48,731 bases of DNA from Sphingobium chlorophenolicum. Lineage in GTDB: Bacteria > Pseudomonadota > Alphaproteobacteria > Sphingomonadales > Sphingomonadaceae. This document shows positions 17,596-25,971 of the stretch, piece after piece. The translations under genes and the position numbers were made by a program. Where the stretch lies: NCBI RefSeq assembly GCF_000722875.1, contig NZ_JFHR01000042.1:1-48731 (forward strand). The letters run 5' to 3'. Positions within the stretch are counted from its first letter, which is position 1. Every line of letters begins with the position of its first letter. The notes below the pieces were generated by a model. The model had not been told where the DNA came from and ran no database searches. It saw nothing but the letters and a program-made list of their open reading frames with translations.

Positions 17596-17730
17596 TCCCC
17601 CTCCCGCAAGCGGGAGGGGTTAGGGGTGGGCATTGCAACGGCAGTGGTGCAGGCGTACCCACCCCGCTGCGACTAACCTCGCCTGCGGCTCGGCAAGTCT
17701 CGCTGCCCCTCCCGCCTGCGGGAGGGGGCG
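17596..17730. repeat. GC-rich inverted repeat, family D, between sdhE and mfd
   Basis: Outer arms CCCCCTCCCGCAAGCGGGAG (from 17597) and CCCCTCCCGCCTGCGGGAGG (from 17706) can each fold alone, and the AGGGGTGGG / CCCACCCC segments near 17620 and 17660 pair across the centre. This type of element is common between sphingomonad genes as far as I know. Placed between the sdhE stop and the mfd start, it could act as a transcript-stabilising or terminating structure. No transposase and no target duplication is visible. Confidence 0.75.
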
Positions 17731-17735
17731 TGAGG

Positions 17736-18005
17736 TCACTTCTTCCCGATCTCTACAAAATCCATCTTCGCGAACTGATCCCACATCGGTCCCCGCCATT
17801 CATCCGGCAGCGGCAGCGTCCCCAAGGCCCAGGCCATGATGTCCGCGTCCTGCTCCTCGATAAACCGCTCGAACCAATCGAGTTCCTCTTCGCCCCACCC
17901 GGCATGATAGCGGTCGAAAAAACCGCCCACGGCCAGATCCGCTTCCTTGATGCCACGATGCCAGGCCCGGAATTGCAGGCGTCGGATGCGGGGGTCTTCG
18001 TTCAC
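17736..18005 (-). CDS. sdhE: FAD assembly factor SdhE (succinate dehydrogenase assembly factor 2)
   Basis: 89 residues from a GTG at 18005; AAGGA lies upstream at good spacing, and the frame upstream of it has no family similarity. The protein shows the SdhE hallmarks: RRLQFRAWHRGIKEADLAVG with the RGxKE (RGxxE) motif near residue 17, then FDRYHAGWGEEELDWFERFI, a helical five-helix-type small protein with an acidic surface, and EQDADIMAWALG. The family promotes covalent FAD attachment to the SdhA flavoprotein subunit. Divergent from recG with an 86-bp gap. Confidence 0.9.
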   Translation of the reverse strand: MNEDPRIRRLQFRAWHRGIKEADLAVGGFFDRYHAGWGEEELDWFERFIEEQDADIMAWALGTLPLPDEWRGPMWDQFAKMDFVEIGKK

Positions 18006-18091
18006 AATTTGTTCCTTAGGCGAACATGCCGAAATCACCGATCGGATGTTTGAACCACCGTCCCGGCTGGGCTAGAGGAAGGGCCATAGCC

Positions 18092-20155
18092 ATGCGACCC
18101 GACATCCTCAACCCACTCTTCACCGAAATCGAAGCGCTCAAGGGCGTAGGCCCGGCGCTGGCCAAACCGCTGGAGCGGCTGGGCCTCGCCCGCGCCGTCG
18201 ACGTGGCCTTTCATTTGCCGGTCAGCTTCATCGACCGCCGCATGGTGGACGAACTGATTCTCTCCGACTCCGGCCGCGTCATCGGGATTCAGCTCACCCC
18301 GACCGACTATCACGCCTCGGGCAGCGCCCGCGCCCCCTTTCGCGTCATCGCGCAGGACAGGCACGGCAACAGCGTCGCGCTGGTCTATTTCGGCCGCAAC
18401 AGCGCCTGGCCGCGCAAGCTGTTGCCGCTGGGCGAACCCAAATTCGTCTCTGGCAAGCTGGAGGCCTATGGCGACAATCTCCAGATCGTCCATCCCGACT
18501 ATGTCCTCCCGCCGGAGGAAGCCGCCACCATCTCGGCCCGCGAGCCGGTCTATGGCCTTTCCGAAGGCCTCACCAACAACCGCCTGCGCGATCTGGTCGC
18601 CCAGTCGCTGAGCCGCGCTCCGGACCTTCCCGAATGGATCGAACCCAGCCTGCTCGCCCGCAAGGGTTGGCCCGCATGGCGCGAAGCGCTCACCCGCATC
18701 CACGCCGACCCCAGTGACGCCCAGGCCCGCGAACGGCTGGCCTATGACGAAATCTTCGCGGGCCAGCTTGCGCTGATGCTGGTCCGCCAATCCTCCCGCA
18801 AGCGCAGGGGGATGCCCATCGCCGGGGACGGCCGCCTGCGCGCCATGCTCCAACTGCCCTTCGCCCCGACCGGCGCGCAACGCCGCGCCTTTGGGGAGAT
18901 TGAGGGCGACATGGCCCAACCCGTTCCCATGCTCCGCCTGCTGCAAGGCGATGTCGGGTCCGGCAAGACGCTGGTGGCGCTGATGGCGCTGCTCAACACG
19001 GTGGAAGCTGGGGCGCAGGGCGCGCTTCTCGCCCCGACCGAAATCCTCGCCCGCCAGCATTATGAGACGCTGCGTAAAATGGCGTCGGGCCTGCCCGTCA
19101 CCATCGCCATCCTCACCGGTCGGGAAAAGGGCAAGACCCGCGAATCCACCCTGATGGGCTTGGCGGACGGCAGCATCGACATACTCGTCGGCACCCACGC
19201 CATCTTTCAGGAGGCGGTGCGCTACAAGAATCTCGCCCTCGCAGTGATCGACGAACAACATCGTTTCGGCGTGGCGCAACGCATGATGCTCGCCGCGAAG
19301 GCCGAACGCGCGCCGCACCTGCTGGTGATGACCGCCACCCCGATCCCGCGCACCCTGACGCTCACTTATTATGGCGAAATGGACGTTTCCCGCCTGGACG
19401 AGATGCCGCCGGGCCGTCAGCCGATCCAGACCGTCGTCATGTCCGCCAACCGGCTGGAAGAGGTGGTCGAGGCGCTGGCCCGCCATGTGAAGGGCGGCGG
19501 CCAGGCCTATTGGGTCTGCCCGCTGGTCGAGGAAAGCGAAACCAGCGACCAGGCGGCTGCCGAAGCCCGCGCCGAAATGCTGAAGATGCGCTTCGGTCCA
19601 TTGGTCGGCCTGGTCCATGGCCGCATGAAAGGCCCGGAAAAGGACGCCGCGATGGAGGCCTTTGCCTCCGCCCGCACGAAAATCCTTGTCGCTACCACGG
19701 TCATCGAAGTCGGCGTGGATGTTCCCAACAGCAGCCTCATCATCATCGAAGGGGCGGAGCGCTTCGGTCTGGCGCAACTTCACCAGCTTAGGGGCCGGGT
19801 GGGCCGGGGCCAGAACCACAGCGTCTGCATCCTGCTTCGCGGTGGTGCTTTGAGCGAAACGAGCCGCGCGCGTCTGGCCTTGATGCGCGAAACCAATGAC
19901 GGTTTCCGCATAGCCGAGGAAGACTTGCGCCTGAGGGGAGCGGGCGAAATCCTCGGTACGCGCCAATCGGGGGAACAGCAGCTTAAACTGGCAACACCCG
20001 AACATCTTTCGGCCTTGCTGGATTCGGCAAGAGACGACGCTCATCTCCTGATTGACAGGGACGGGGGCCTGACCGAAGCTAGGGGGGAGGCGGCCCGGAC
20101 CTGCCTCTACCTCTTTGAACGCGATGCAGCGGTAGGTTTGCTCCGCAGCGGTTAG
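18092..20155 (+). CDS. recG: ATP-dependent DNA helicase RecG
   Basis: 687 residues from the ATG at 18092, a normal RecG length; an upstream in-frame extension overlaps the sdhE promoter region. The N-terminal wedge domain starts with LKGVGPALAKPLERLG (helix-hairpin-like) and an OB-fold. The helicase part has LQGDVGSGKTLVAL (Walker A, about 286-294), DEQHRFGV (about 387-394), TATPIPRTLTLT and TTVIEVGVDVPNSS with QLRGRVGRG. RecG remodels stalled replication forks and Holliday junctions. Mfd and RecG share the translocase motor, so the two adjacent genes give similar local sequences. The 3' end is followed by a repeat of family C. Confidence 0.98.
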   Translation: MRPDILNPLFTEIEALKGVGPALAKPLERLGLARAVDVAFHLPVSFIDRRMVDELILSDSGRVIGIQLTPTDYHASGSARAPFRVIAQDRHGNSVALVYFGRNSAWPRKLLPLGEPKFVSGKLEAYGDNLQIVHPDYVLPPEEAATISAREPVYGLSEGLTNNRLRDLVAQSLSRAPDLPEWIEPSLLARKGWPAWREALTRIHADPSDAQARERLAYDEIFAGQLALMLVRQSSRKRRGMPIAGDGRLRAMLQLPFAPTGAQRRAFGEIEGDMAQPVPMLRLLQGDVGSGKTLVALMALLNTVEAGAQGALLAPTEILARQHYETLRKMASGLPVTIAILTGREKGKTRESTLMGLADGSIDILVGTHAIFQEAVRYKNLALAVIDEQHRFGVAQRMMLAAKAERAPHLLVMTATPIPRTLTLTYYGEMDVSRLDEMPPGRQPIQTVVMSANRLEEVVEALARHVKGGGQAYWVCPLVEESETSDQAAAEARAEMLKMRFGPLVGLVHGRMKGPEKDAAMEAFASARTKILVATTVIEVGVDVPNSSLIIIEGAERFGLAQLHQLRGRVGRGQNHSVCILLRGGALSETSRARLALMRETNDGFRIAEEDLRLRGAGEILGTRQSGEQQLKLATPEHLSALLDSARDDAHLLIDRDGGLTEARGEAARTCLYLFERDAAVGLLRSG

Positions 20156-20208
20156 CTGGTCCGATATAATATCGGGCTCATGCGAAGGCAGGAACCCATC
20201 AGGGTGGT

Positions 20209-20390
20209 TCGGAATGCCGGGAAATGGCTAATAGCTGCCATTAATTCCTCCCTACGCGCAGCGTGGGGAGGGGGACCGCTCGCGAAGCGAGTGGTGGAGG
20301 GGAATTTCGGAGGTCGTGCTCCATTCCCCTCCACCAGCCTGCGGCTGGTCCCCCTCCCCATCTCTCGATGGGGAGGAACAGGATAGGTGC
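20209..20390. repeat. GC-rich multi-hairpin repeat, family C, copy 1
   Basis: Core 20245-20378 runs from TTCCTCCCTACGCGCAGCGT to GATGGGGAGGAA and contains three successive hairpins (TACGCGCAGCGT; CGCTCGCGAAGCGAG; CCTGCGGCTGG) inside pairing of GGGGAGGGGGACC with GGTCCCCCTCCCC. Flanks also match copy 2 at 26.0 kb: CGGAATGCCGGGAAATGGC before, and ACAGGATAGGT after. It lies between recG and the MscS gene. It is non-coding. Confidence 0.85.
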
Positions 20391-20452
20391 GCTCTTCGCC
20401 CAAGGAATTCCCCGCCGGCGAAACCATCCCGTCCCCATGTCGTTGCAAATCC

Positions 20453-21532
20453 ATGCAACCCGACATCAGCCTTCACCACGTCACGCCCTTGGCGGCAATC
20501 TCCATTGCCCTGTCGGTCGTGGTCGCCTTTCTGTTCCACCGGCTCGCTTATTGGCTGGGCACGCGCATCGTCCGCCGCATGAGGATCGAGCCGGTGATCC
20601 TTCCCGCCCTCTATCACCCGACCCGCTGGCTGATCGTGCTCATGACCCTGGCGGCTGGAGTCCAATCGCTCACCTTCAGCGCAAAGGTCGAAGCCATCTG
20701 GTCGATAGCCTCGAAAATGATCTTCATCCTGCTGATGGGCTGGCTGATCCTCTCGATGATGCGGGCCGCCCGCATCATCCTGGAGCGGCGCAGCGACATC
20801 ACGGTCGAGGACAATCTCAAGGCCCGCCGCCAGCATACCCGCATCCGCATCCTCTACCGCGTGGCGCAGTGCGTCGTCGGTTTCCTCATCATCTCGCTGA
20901 TGCTGATCGTCATTCCCGGCGTCCGCACCGTCGGCGTCACGCTGATGGCCTCGGCAGGCCTTGCGGGTCTCGCGGTAGGCGCCGCCGCCCAGCCTGCGCT
21001 CAAGAATCTGATAGCGGGCATCCAGATGGCCTTTTCCGAACCGATCCGCCTGGACGACGTGCTGATCGTGGAGGGCGAATGGGGCAGGGTGGAGGATATC
21101 AAGCTGACCTATGTCGTGGTCCGCCTCTGGGACGACCGCCGCCTGATCGTCCCGGTCTCCTATTTTCTGGAAAAGCCCTTCCAGAACTGGACGACCAAAA
21201 CCTCAGACCTGCTCGGCACCGTCTTCCTCTATGTCGATCCCGCCGCCGACATAGAGCCGATCCGCGCCAAATTCATCGAAGCGGTTCAATCCAACAGCCG
21301 CTGGGACGGCCGCGTCGCGATATTGCAAGTCACTGACCACCGCGCCGACGCGCTGGAACTGCGCGGCCTGCTGAGCGCTCGAAACGCGGGCGTCGCCTTC
21401 GACCTGCGCTGCGAAGTGCGCGAAGCCATGATGAATTTCCTGCGCACGCAAATGCCGCAGGCGCTGGTCCGTTCGCGCCAGCGGCTGGAGGCAGGGGAGG
21501 GTTTTACCAGGCCGTCTGCCGTGGCGGAATGA
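20453..21532 (+). CDS. Mechanosensitive ion channel of the MscS family
   Basis: 359 residues from the ATG at 20453 (MQPDISLHH), just before the first membrane helix; further-upstream starts fall in the repeat. Helices at about 10-35, 55-75 and 85-105, then a longer pore-type helix pair around 150-190 ending in SAGLAGLAVGAAAQPALKNL, the MscS pore-lining region. PIRLDDVLIVEGEWGRVEDI and RLIVPVSYFLEKPFQNWT are the conserved beta domain. The family releases solutes on hypo-osmotic shock at the inner membrane. The 3' end overlaps the convergent PilZ gene by 29 bp. Confidence 0.92.
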   Translation: MQPDISLHHVTPLAAISIALSVVVAFLFHRLAYWLGTRIVRRMRIEPVILPALYHPTRWLIVLMTLAAGVQSLTFSAKVEAIWSIASKMIFILLMGWLILSMMRAARIILERRSDITVEDNLKARRQHTRIRILYRVAQCVVGFLIISLMLIVIPGVRTVGVTLMASAGLAGLAVGAAAQPALKNLIAGIQMAFSEPIRLDDVLIVEGEWGRVEDIKLTYVVVRLWDDRRLIVPVSYFLEKPFQNWTTKTSDLLGTVFLYVDPAADIEPIRAKFIEAVQSNSRWDGRVAILQVTDHRADALELRGLLSARNAGVAFDLRCEVREAMMNFLRTQMPQALVRSRQRLEAGEGFTRPSAVAE

Positions 21533-21857
21533 GCGAAAGCATCGCGTCATAGGTGCGCGGGTCGATCCTCTCGCGAAATTCGACGCCGATCCGGCCTTCC
21601 TCGGCCCAGCGCACTTCCCCGGCCTGTTCCTTTACGACGGGCAGCCAGACCGTCACCCGCTCGCCGATCCCCAGTTGCGCCTCGGTCCGGCACATCAGCC
21701 CCAGTGCCGAAATATTGATGATGCGCACCCCATGGCTTCGCCCCTGCGCCGTGACATGGCTGACCATGTCGACCAGATCGCGCTGGACGCGCCGCTGGTT
21801 GACCGAAGGATCACGCGACCGATTGAGATGCGCAAGGCTGGCGAACATCGAAGACAT
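21504..21857 (-). CDS. PilZ-domain protein
   Basis: 117 residues. The two PilZ cyclic-di-GMP signatures are recognisable: an Arg-rich start (QRRVQRDL, RxxxR-like) and NISALGLM, a D/NxSxxG pattern with Asn in the first position. IGERVTVWLP and VRWAEEGRIGVEF are the expected later strands. It is a single-domain cytoplasmic protein, likely a cyclic-di-GMP receptor or a diverged relative. It overlaps the 3' end of the convergent mscS-type gene. A partner is not visible; the EAL phosphodiesterase at 10.8 kb could affect the same signal. Confidence 0.8.
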   Translation of the reverse strand: MSSMFASLAHLNRSRDPSVNQRRVQRDLVDMVSHVTAQGRSHGVRIINISALGLMCRTEAQLGIGERVTVWLPVVKEQAGEVRWAEEGRIGVEFRERIDPRTYDAMLSLIPPRQTAW

Positions 21858-21934
21858 GCCCGACAGGCTAAGATGAGGAAGATAGAGTCTTCCTTACCTT
21901 ATATGGTTAAGGCCGGATTGACGCTCTTTTGATT

Positions 21935-23152
21935 TCAGGCGGTTACCAGCCCATGCTTCTTCGCGCCGAAGCTGAGCTTGTCGCCCGCCTTCAGCGCCAG
22001 GGCCGGGTCGCTGACCACCTCGCCATTCACCCGGATCGCACCCTCCGCCAGCTTCCGCCGCACTTCCTTGTTCGATGCGGCAAAGCCAAGGGCGGTCGTC
22101 CCCTGCACGACGTTCAACCCTTCCGCGCCAAGGCTCACGGTCGGCAGATTCGCGTCCGAAGCGCCTTCCTCGAAGGTCTTGCGCGCGGTTTCCGCCGCCA
22201 GCACGGCCGCGTCGGCTCCACGGCAAAGCGTGGTCGCCTCATTGGCGAGGATCTTCTTCGCCTCGTTGATCTCCGCCCCTTGCAGCGAGGCCAGCCGCTC
22301 CACCTCGTCCATCGGCAGATCGGTGAAAAGCCGCAACCGGTTCGCGACATCGGCGTCGGCGGTGTTCCGCCAGAACTGCCAATAATCATAGTTGGAAAGC
22401 TGGTCTTCGTTGAGCCACACCGCGCCGCCCACGGTCTTGCCCATCTTGGTCCCGTCCGCATTGGTCAGCAGCGGCGTGGTCAGCCCGAACACCTGCGTCC
22501 CGTCCACGCGCCGGGCCAGCTCCACCCCGTTGACGATATTCCCCCACTGGTCCGATCCGCCCATCTGCAAGCGGCAGGCCGACCGCCGCGACAGTTCCAG
22601 GAAGTCATAGGCCTGAAGGATCATATAGTTGAATTCGAGGAAGGAGAGCGACTGCTCCCGGTCCAGCCGCAGCTTCACCGAATCGAAGCTCAGCATCCGG
22701 TTGACCGAGAAATGCTGGCCGATGTCCCGCAGGAACGGAATATATTCCAGCTTGTCCAGCCATTCCGCATTGTCCAGCATGATCGCGTCGGTCGGCCCGT
22801 CCCCGAATGTCAGGAACCGCTCGAACACCCGCTTGATGCTCGCGACATTCTCCGCGATCAGATCGGTGGTCAGCAGCTTGCGCGCCTCGTCCTTGAAGCT
22901 GGGATCGCCGATCTTGCCGGTGCCGCCGCCCATCAGCACGATCGGCTTGTGTCCGGCCTTCTGCAACTGACGCAGCATCATGATCGACACCAGATGCCCG
23001 ACATGCAGCGAGGGCGCGGTCGGATCGAAACCGATATAGCCCGGCACGATCTGCCTGGCGGCCAGCGCGTCCAACCCCTCCGCATCGGTCAACTGATGAA
23101 TGTAACCGCGCGTTTCGAGCAGGCGGAGCAGATCGGAGGAATAGCTGGTCAT
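21935..23152 (-). CDS. tyrS: Tyrosyl-tRNA synthetase
   Basis: 405 residues. Class I signatures: the HIGH equivalent HVGHL (about 50-54, in [12 protein letters not shown]) and the KMSKS equivalent KMGKT (about 234-238, in ADGTKMGKT). QAYDFLEL and [11 protein letters not shown] are the tyrosine-specific pocket and dimer region. The C-terminus is an S4 RNA-binding domain ([17 protein letters not shown]). It charges tRNA-Tyr in the cytoplasm. The gene is divergent from anmK; about 145 bp separate the starts and contain a degenerate palindromic repeat. Confidence 0.97.
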   Translation of the reverse strand: MTSYSSDLLRLLETRGYIHQLTDAEGLDALAARQIVPGYIGFDPTAPSLHVGHLVSIMMLRQLQKAGHKPIVLMGGGTGKIGDPSFKDEARKLLTTDLIAENVASIKRVFERFLTFGDGPTDAIMLDNAEWLDKLEYIPFLRDIGQHFSVNRMLSFDSVKLRLDREQSLSFLEFNYMILQAYDFLELSRRSACRLQMGGSDQWGNIVNGVELARRVDGTQVFGLTTPLLTNADGTKMGKTVGGAVWLNEDQLSNYDYWQFWRNTADADVANRLRLFTDLPMDEVERLASLQGAEINEAKKILANEATTLCRGADAAVLAAETARKTFEEGASDANLPTVSLGAEGLNVVQGTTALGFAASNKEVRRKLAEGAIRVNGEVVSDPALALKAGDKLSFGAKKHGLVTA

Positions 23153-23220
23153 AGTGCCGCGCCCTGTAGCATCGGCTCACCGACACGAAAAGGGCTTCAT
23201 GGGGCAAGCTGATCCTACCC

Positions 23221-23282
23221 TGTTCGGGCTGCGCTTGTCGAAGCCCTCCACTTCTTTAAAGAAGGAACGGTCGCAGCCCGGA
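23221..23282. repeat. Degenerate palindromic repeat, family F, in the tyrS-anmK gap
   Basis: Outer arms CGGGCTGCG (23225-23233) and CGCAGCCCG (23272-23280) are exact reverse complements. The inner CTTCTTTAAAGAAG (23251-23264) is a perfect 14-base palindrome. The first arm continues CTTGTCGAAGCCCT, resembling a common bacterial repeat core (GGCTGAGCTTGTCGAAGCC) with one or two changes. It ends 3 bases before the anmK ribosome site. Confidence 0.65.
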
Positions 23283-23297
23283 CGGAGGAAATGGAAA

Positions 23298-24386
23298 ATG
23301 CTGGCAATAGGCCTGATGTCGGGCACCTCCCGCGACGGCATAGACGCGGCCCTGATCGAAACCGACGGCGAAGGCTCGATCAAAGCCGTCGCCTTCCACG
23401 CCATGCCCTATCATGACGGTTTCCGCCTCCGCCTCGCCGAAGCCTGCCAGCGCGCCATGACCATGGAAAAGCCCGGCTTCGAACCCCTGATCCACGCGGT
23501 CGAGGAGGAACTGACCGAACTCCATGTAGAGGCCATTGCCGACCTTCTCGCCCGCACCGGCCATGTCACGCAGGACATTGCCGTCATCGGCTTCCACGGG
23601 CACACGGTCGCGCACCGTCCCGAGCGCCGCTGGACCTGGCAGATCGGGGACGGCGCAGCGCTGGCGGGCGCGTTCGGCATTCCGGTCGTGGCGGACCTGC
23701 GCAGCGCCGACGTCGCCGCGGGAGGGCAGGGCGCCCCGCTGCTCCCCGTCTATCACCGCGCTTTGGCGCACGATCTGCCCAAACCGGTCGCCGTCCTCAA
23801 TCTGGGCGGAGTCGCCAACATCACTGCCATCGCCTCCGACGGAGAGATCGTCGCCTTCGACACCGGTATGGCGAGCGGCCTGATCGACAATTGGATGCAG
23901 ACGCATGGCGATCGCAGCTTCGATGAAGATGGCGCAACGGCCGCGACCGGCCGGATTGCCGAAGCCCGCCTCGAACGGATGCTTTCAGACCCGTGGTTCG
24001 CCGTGGCCCCGCCGAAGAGCATTGACCGCGAAGCCTTCACCATCGAAGCCGCGCGCGGCCTATCGCTGGAGGATGGCGCGGCCACCCTGACGGCCTTCTC
24101 CGCTGCGGCTGTTGGAAAGGCGCTCGATCATCTGCCCGAACGCCCGACCCGCATCTACGCGGCGGGCGGCGGTCGCCACAATGCCACGCTCATGCGGATG
24201 CTGGCGGCCTATACGGGCGCGGAGGTCCGCCCGGTGGACGAACTGGGCTGGGACGGCGACGCGCTGGAGGCGCAGGGCTTCGCCTATATGGCCGTCCGCC
24301 ATCTGAAAGGCCTGCCGATCAGCTTCCCCGGCACCACCGGCGCGCCGCAGCCCCTGACCGGCGGAGTCCTCTTCGAACCGGCCTGA
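23298..24386 (+). CDS. anmK: Anhydro-N-acetylmuramic acid kinase
   Basis: 362 residues from the ATG at 23298, with GGAGGAA at 23284-23290; an upstream extension of the frame crosses the repeat. The start MLAIGLMSGTSRDGIDAAL is the family signature for phosphate binding. Further motifs are FHGHTVAHRP, DLRSADVAAGGQGAPLLP (catalytic Asp region), LNLGGVANIT, FDTGMASGLIDNWM and YAAGGGRHN. It phosphorylates and opens 1,6-anhydro-MurNAc during peptidoglycan recycling in the cytoplasm. Divergent from tyrS, a pairing I have seen in other Proteobacteria. Confidence 0.96.
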   Translation: MLAIGLMSGTSRDGIDAALIETDGEGSIKAVAFHAMPYHDGFRLRLAEACQRAMTMEKPGFEPLIHAVEEELTELHVEAIADLLARTGHVTQDIAVIGFHGHTVAHRPERRWTWQIGDGAALAGAFGIPVVADLRSADVAAGGQGAPLLPVYHRALAHDLPKPVAVLNLGGVANITAIASDGEIVAFDTGMASGLIDNWMQTHGDRSFDEDGATAATGRIAEARLERMLSDPWFAVAPPKSIDREAFTIEAARGLSLEDGAATLTAFSAAAVGKALDHLPERPTRIYAAGGGRHNATLMRMLAAYTGAEVRPVDELGWDGDALEAQGFAYMAVRHLKGLPISFPGTTGAPQPLTGGVLFEPA

Positions 24387-24687
24387 TCGCATCGCGCTTG
24401 CAATTGACCGTTGCAAGGCGCGCATATCGACAGTCGATCACGTCCGTTGGTCGCCCATTCTGCACATATCGTCCGATGATCGGCGGAGATGAACGCCTGT
24501 ATCGATCATCTCGTCTCTCCATCCTACCGTAAATCAAGATGAATTTCGGCCGATGATCGGATCGTCGTCTCGGATATCATCGCACTAATTCTTTCGGTCG
24601 ATTTCGCATGCGACCGAAATCGGCGACATGAAAGGCGGGTCTTCGAACCGGAAGGGCCCAGGGGCGTCACATCATAGGAGAGTCGCA
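24387..24687. promoter_or_regulatory. Palindrome-rich intergenic region upstream of the repeat protein
   Basis: About 300 bp without a convincing gene. It carries two exact copies of the palindrome CCGATGATCGG (24473-24483 and 24550-24560), 77 bp apart centre to centre, and a 9-bp inverted repeat TTTCGGTCG (24592-24600) with CGACCGAAA (24611-24619) whose loop includes CGCATGCG. Further GATC/CGATC-rich words lie around 24430-24510. The pattern suggests binding sites for a dimeric regulator of the following exported-protein genes. Promoter boxes could not be set. Confidence 0.5.
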
Positions 24688-25038
24688 GTGACCAGATTTA
24701 TTCTTCCCCTCATCGGCCTTGCCGTTTTGGGCGCGGCCACGGGCGCGCAGGCCCAGGACAGCAACGTGAAGGGGACACTTCAGGACAGCAATGTGAAGGG
24801 AACCCTTCAGGACAGCAATGTCAAAGGCGTCCTTCAGGACAGTAATGTGAAGGGCACGCTGCAGGATGCGCAGGGCGCCGCGACGGCGGCGCAAGACGCG
24901 CGTGCCGCGTCGACCGAAGCCCGCTCCTCCGCCGCTGAAACCCGCCGCGCCGCGCAGGATGCCCGCGCCAATGCGGGCGCGGCCCGCGAAACGGCCACGT
25001 CCGTCAAGGAAAGTACCCGCTCCACCCGCGGAAGCTGA
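24688..25038 (+). CDS. Exported protein with four DSNVKGTLQ tandem repeats
   Basis: 116 residues from a GTG at 24688, chosen because AGGAG precedes it (24676-24680) and the protein then starts with a clear signal peptide (VTRFILPLIGLAVLGAATGA). Cleavage after AQAQ would expose the repeat at the mature N-terminus: four 9-residue units, DSNVKGTLQ twice, DSNVKGVLQ, DSNVKGTLQ (residues 24-59). The remainder (about 60-116) is Ala/Arg/Ser-rich helical, with QDARAAS, EARSSAA, ETRRAAQ segments and no cysteine, likely coiled coil. I do not recognise the family. It sits 75 bp before an outer-membrane barrel-like gene, suggesting a joint envelope role. Confidence 0.8.
   Translation: MTRFILPLIGLAVLGAATGAQAQDSNVKGTLQDSNVKGTLQDSNVKGVLQDSNVKGTLQDAQGAATAAQDARAASTEARSSAAETRRAAQDARANAGAARETATSVKESTRSTRGS
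24757..24864 (+). repeat. Four 27-bp in-frame tandem repeats
   Basis: Units at 24757-24783, 24784-24810, 24811-24837 and 24838-24864, each encoding DSNVKG(T/V)LQ. The copies differ mostly at synonymous positions (for example AAC/AAT, AAG/AAA, CTT/CTG), so the peptide appears to be kept by selection rather than the DNA being recently expanded. Confidence 0.9.
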
Positions 25039-25112
25039 CCGCAAGCGAAGCATGAAGAGCGAGGGCGGGCCCGGCAAGGGTTCGCCCCGCTTGGCATATG
25101 GAGGGGACATAT

Positions 25113-25958
25113 ATGAAGGGGACCATGATGCTGGCCGCCGCCGGCATGGCGATGGCGGCAGGCGCTATGCCCGCCCTGGCGCAAATCGCGGCGCAAAGCG
25201 GCCCACAAACCGCCCAGGCCGAAGAACCGTCCACAGGCTTATCGACAGCCTTATCCACAGGCGGCGGCCTGACCGCGATCACCGGCGTCGATTACAGCAG
25301 CGGCGATTATGGCACCGGCTCCGACACCCATATACTGGTCGTGCCGATGAGCCTGCGTTACCGCACCGGCCAACTCCGTTTCACCGCGACCCTGCCATGG
25401 CTGCGGATCAACGGATCGTCCGCGATCGTCGGCAGCGGATCGGGCGGCGTCATCATCGATCCGAACGCGCCGCGCACCACTCGCAGCGGCCTTGGCGATC
25501 TGACGCTGGGCATCGGCTATCAGATTCCCGAAGAGCAGCTCGGCTTCGGTCTCGACCTTTCCGCCCGGGTCAAGCTGCCCACCGCCTCCCGCTCCAGGGC
25601 GCTGGGCACCGGCAAGACCGATGTGGCGGTCGCGGCGGAAATCTCCAGGAGTTTGGGCGCCATCACGCCCTTCGCCAATGTCGGCTACCGCATGCCGGGC
25701 GACCCGTCAGGGCTGGACCTGCACAACGCCTGGACGGCATCGGGGGGCGCGAGCGTGATGCTGGGCAAGTCGGCGCTGATCGCCTCCTATGATTATCGCG
25801 AGTCCACCAGCGATTTCGCCCGCGATAGCCAGGAACTGTTTGGCGCCTTCAGCAGCCCGGTCGCGGAAAAGCTGATCTTCACCCTCTACGGCACCGCCGG
25901 GCTCAGCCAGGGCGCCGCCGATTATGGCATAGGGTCGATGGTCAGCGTGAGATTCTAG
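25113..25958 (+). CDS. Exported outer-membrane beta-barrel-like protein (putative transporter)
   Basis: 281 residues from the ATG at 25113, preceded by GGAGGGG; another in-frame start five codons upstream is less likely. Signal peptide MKGTMMLAAAGMAMAAGAMP, cleavage near ALAQ. The mature protein has alternating strands such as LTAITGVDYSSGDYG, PMSLRYRTGQLRFTATLP, LGLDLSARVKLPTA, and ends GIGSMVSVRF with the C-terminal Phe of an outer-membrane barrel. The strand order (LGDLTLGIGYQI; KTDVAVAAEIS; FANVGYRMPG) resembles the proteobacterial transporter/phenol-degradation MetA-like barrels, but I cannot name a substrate. Likely in one unit with the preceding repeat protein. Confidence 0.75.
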   Translation: MKGTMMLAAAGMAMAAGAMPALAQIAAQSGPQTAQAEEPSTGLSTALSTGGGLTAITGVDYSSGDYGTGSDTHILVVPMSLRYRTGQLRFTATLPWLRINGSSAIVGSGSGGVIIDPNAPRTTRSGLGDLTLGIGYQIPEEQLGFGLDLSARVKLPTASRSRALGTGKTDVAVAAEISRSLGAITPFANVGYRMPGDPSGLDLHNAWTASGGASVMLGKSALIASYDYRESTSDFARDSQELFGAFSSPVAEKLIFTLYGTAGLSQGAADYGIGSMVSVRF

Positions 25959-25971
25959 GCCGCGTGGACGA

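Noticed and set aside
15134..17623. Very long open frame antisense to mfd (over 800 codons).
   Set aside because: High GC leaves stop-poor antisense frames. It mirrors mfd codon positions, has low-complexity His/Arg/Pro-rich sequence and no family motif.
18035..20044. Open frame of about 670 codons antisense to recG.
   Set aside because: Shadow frame; recG on the plus strand has all motifs, and this product has no family character.
24757..24864. Short regularly spaced 27-bp repeats, at first sight CRISPR-like.
   Set aside because: The units are contiguous without spacers, in frame, and differ at synonymous sites. They encode a peptide repeat in an exported protein.
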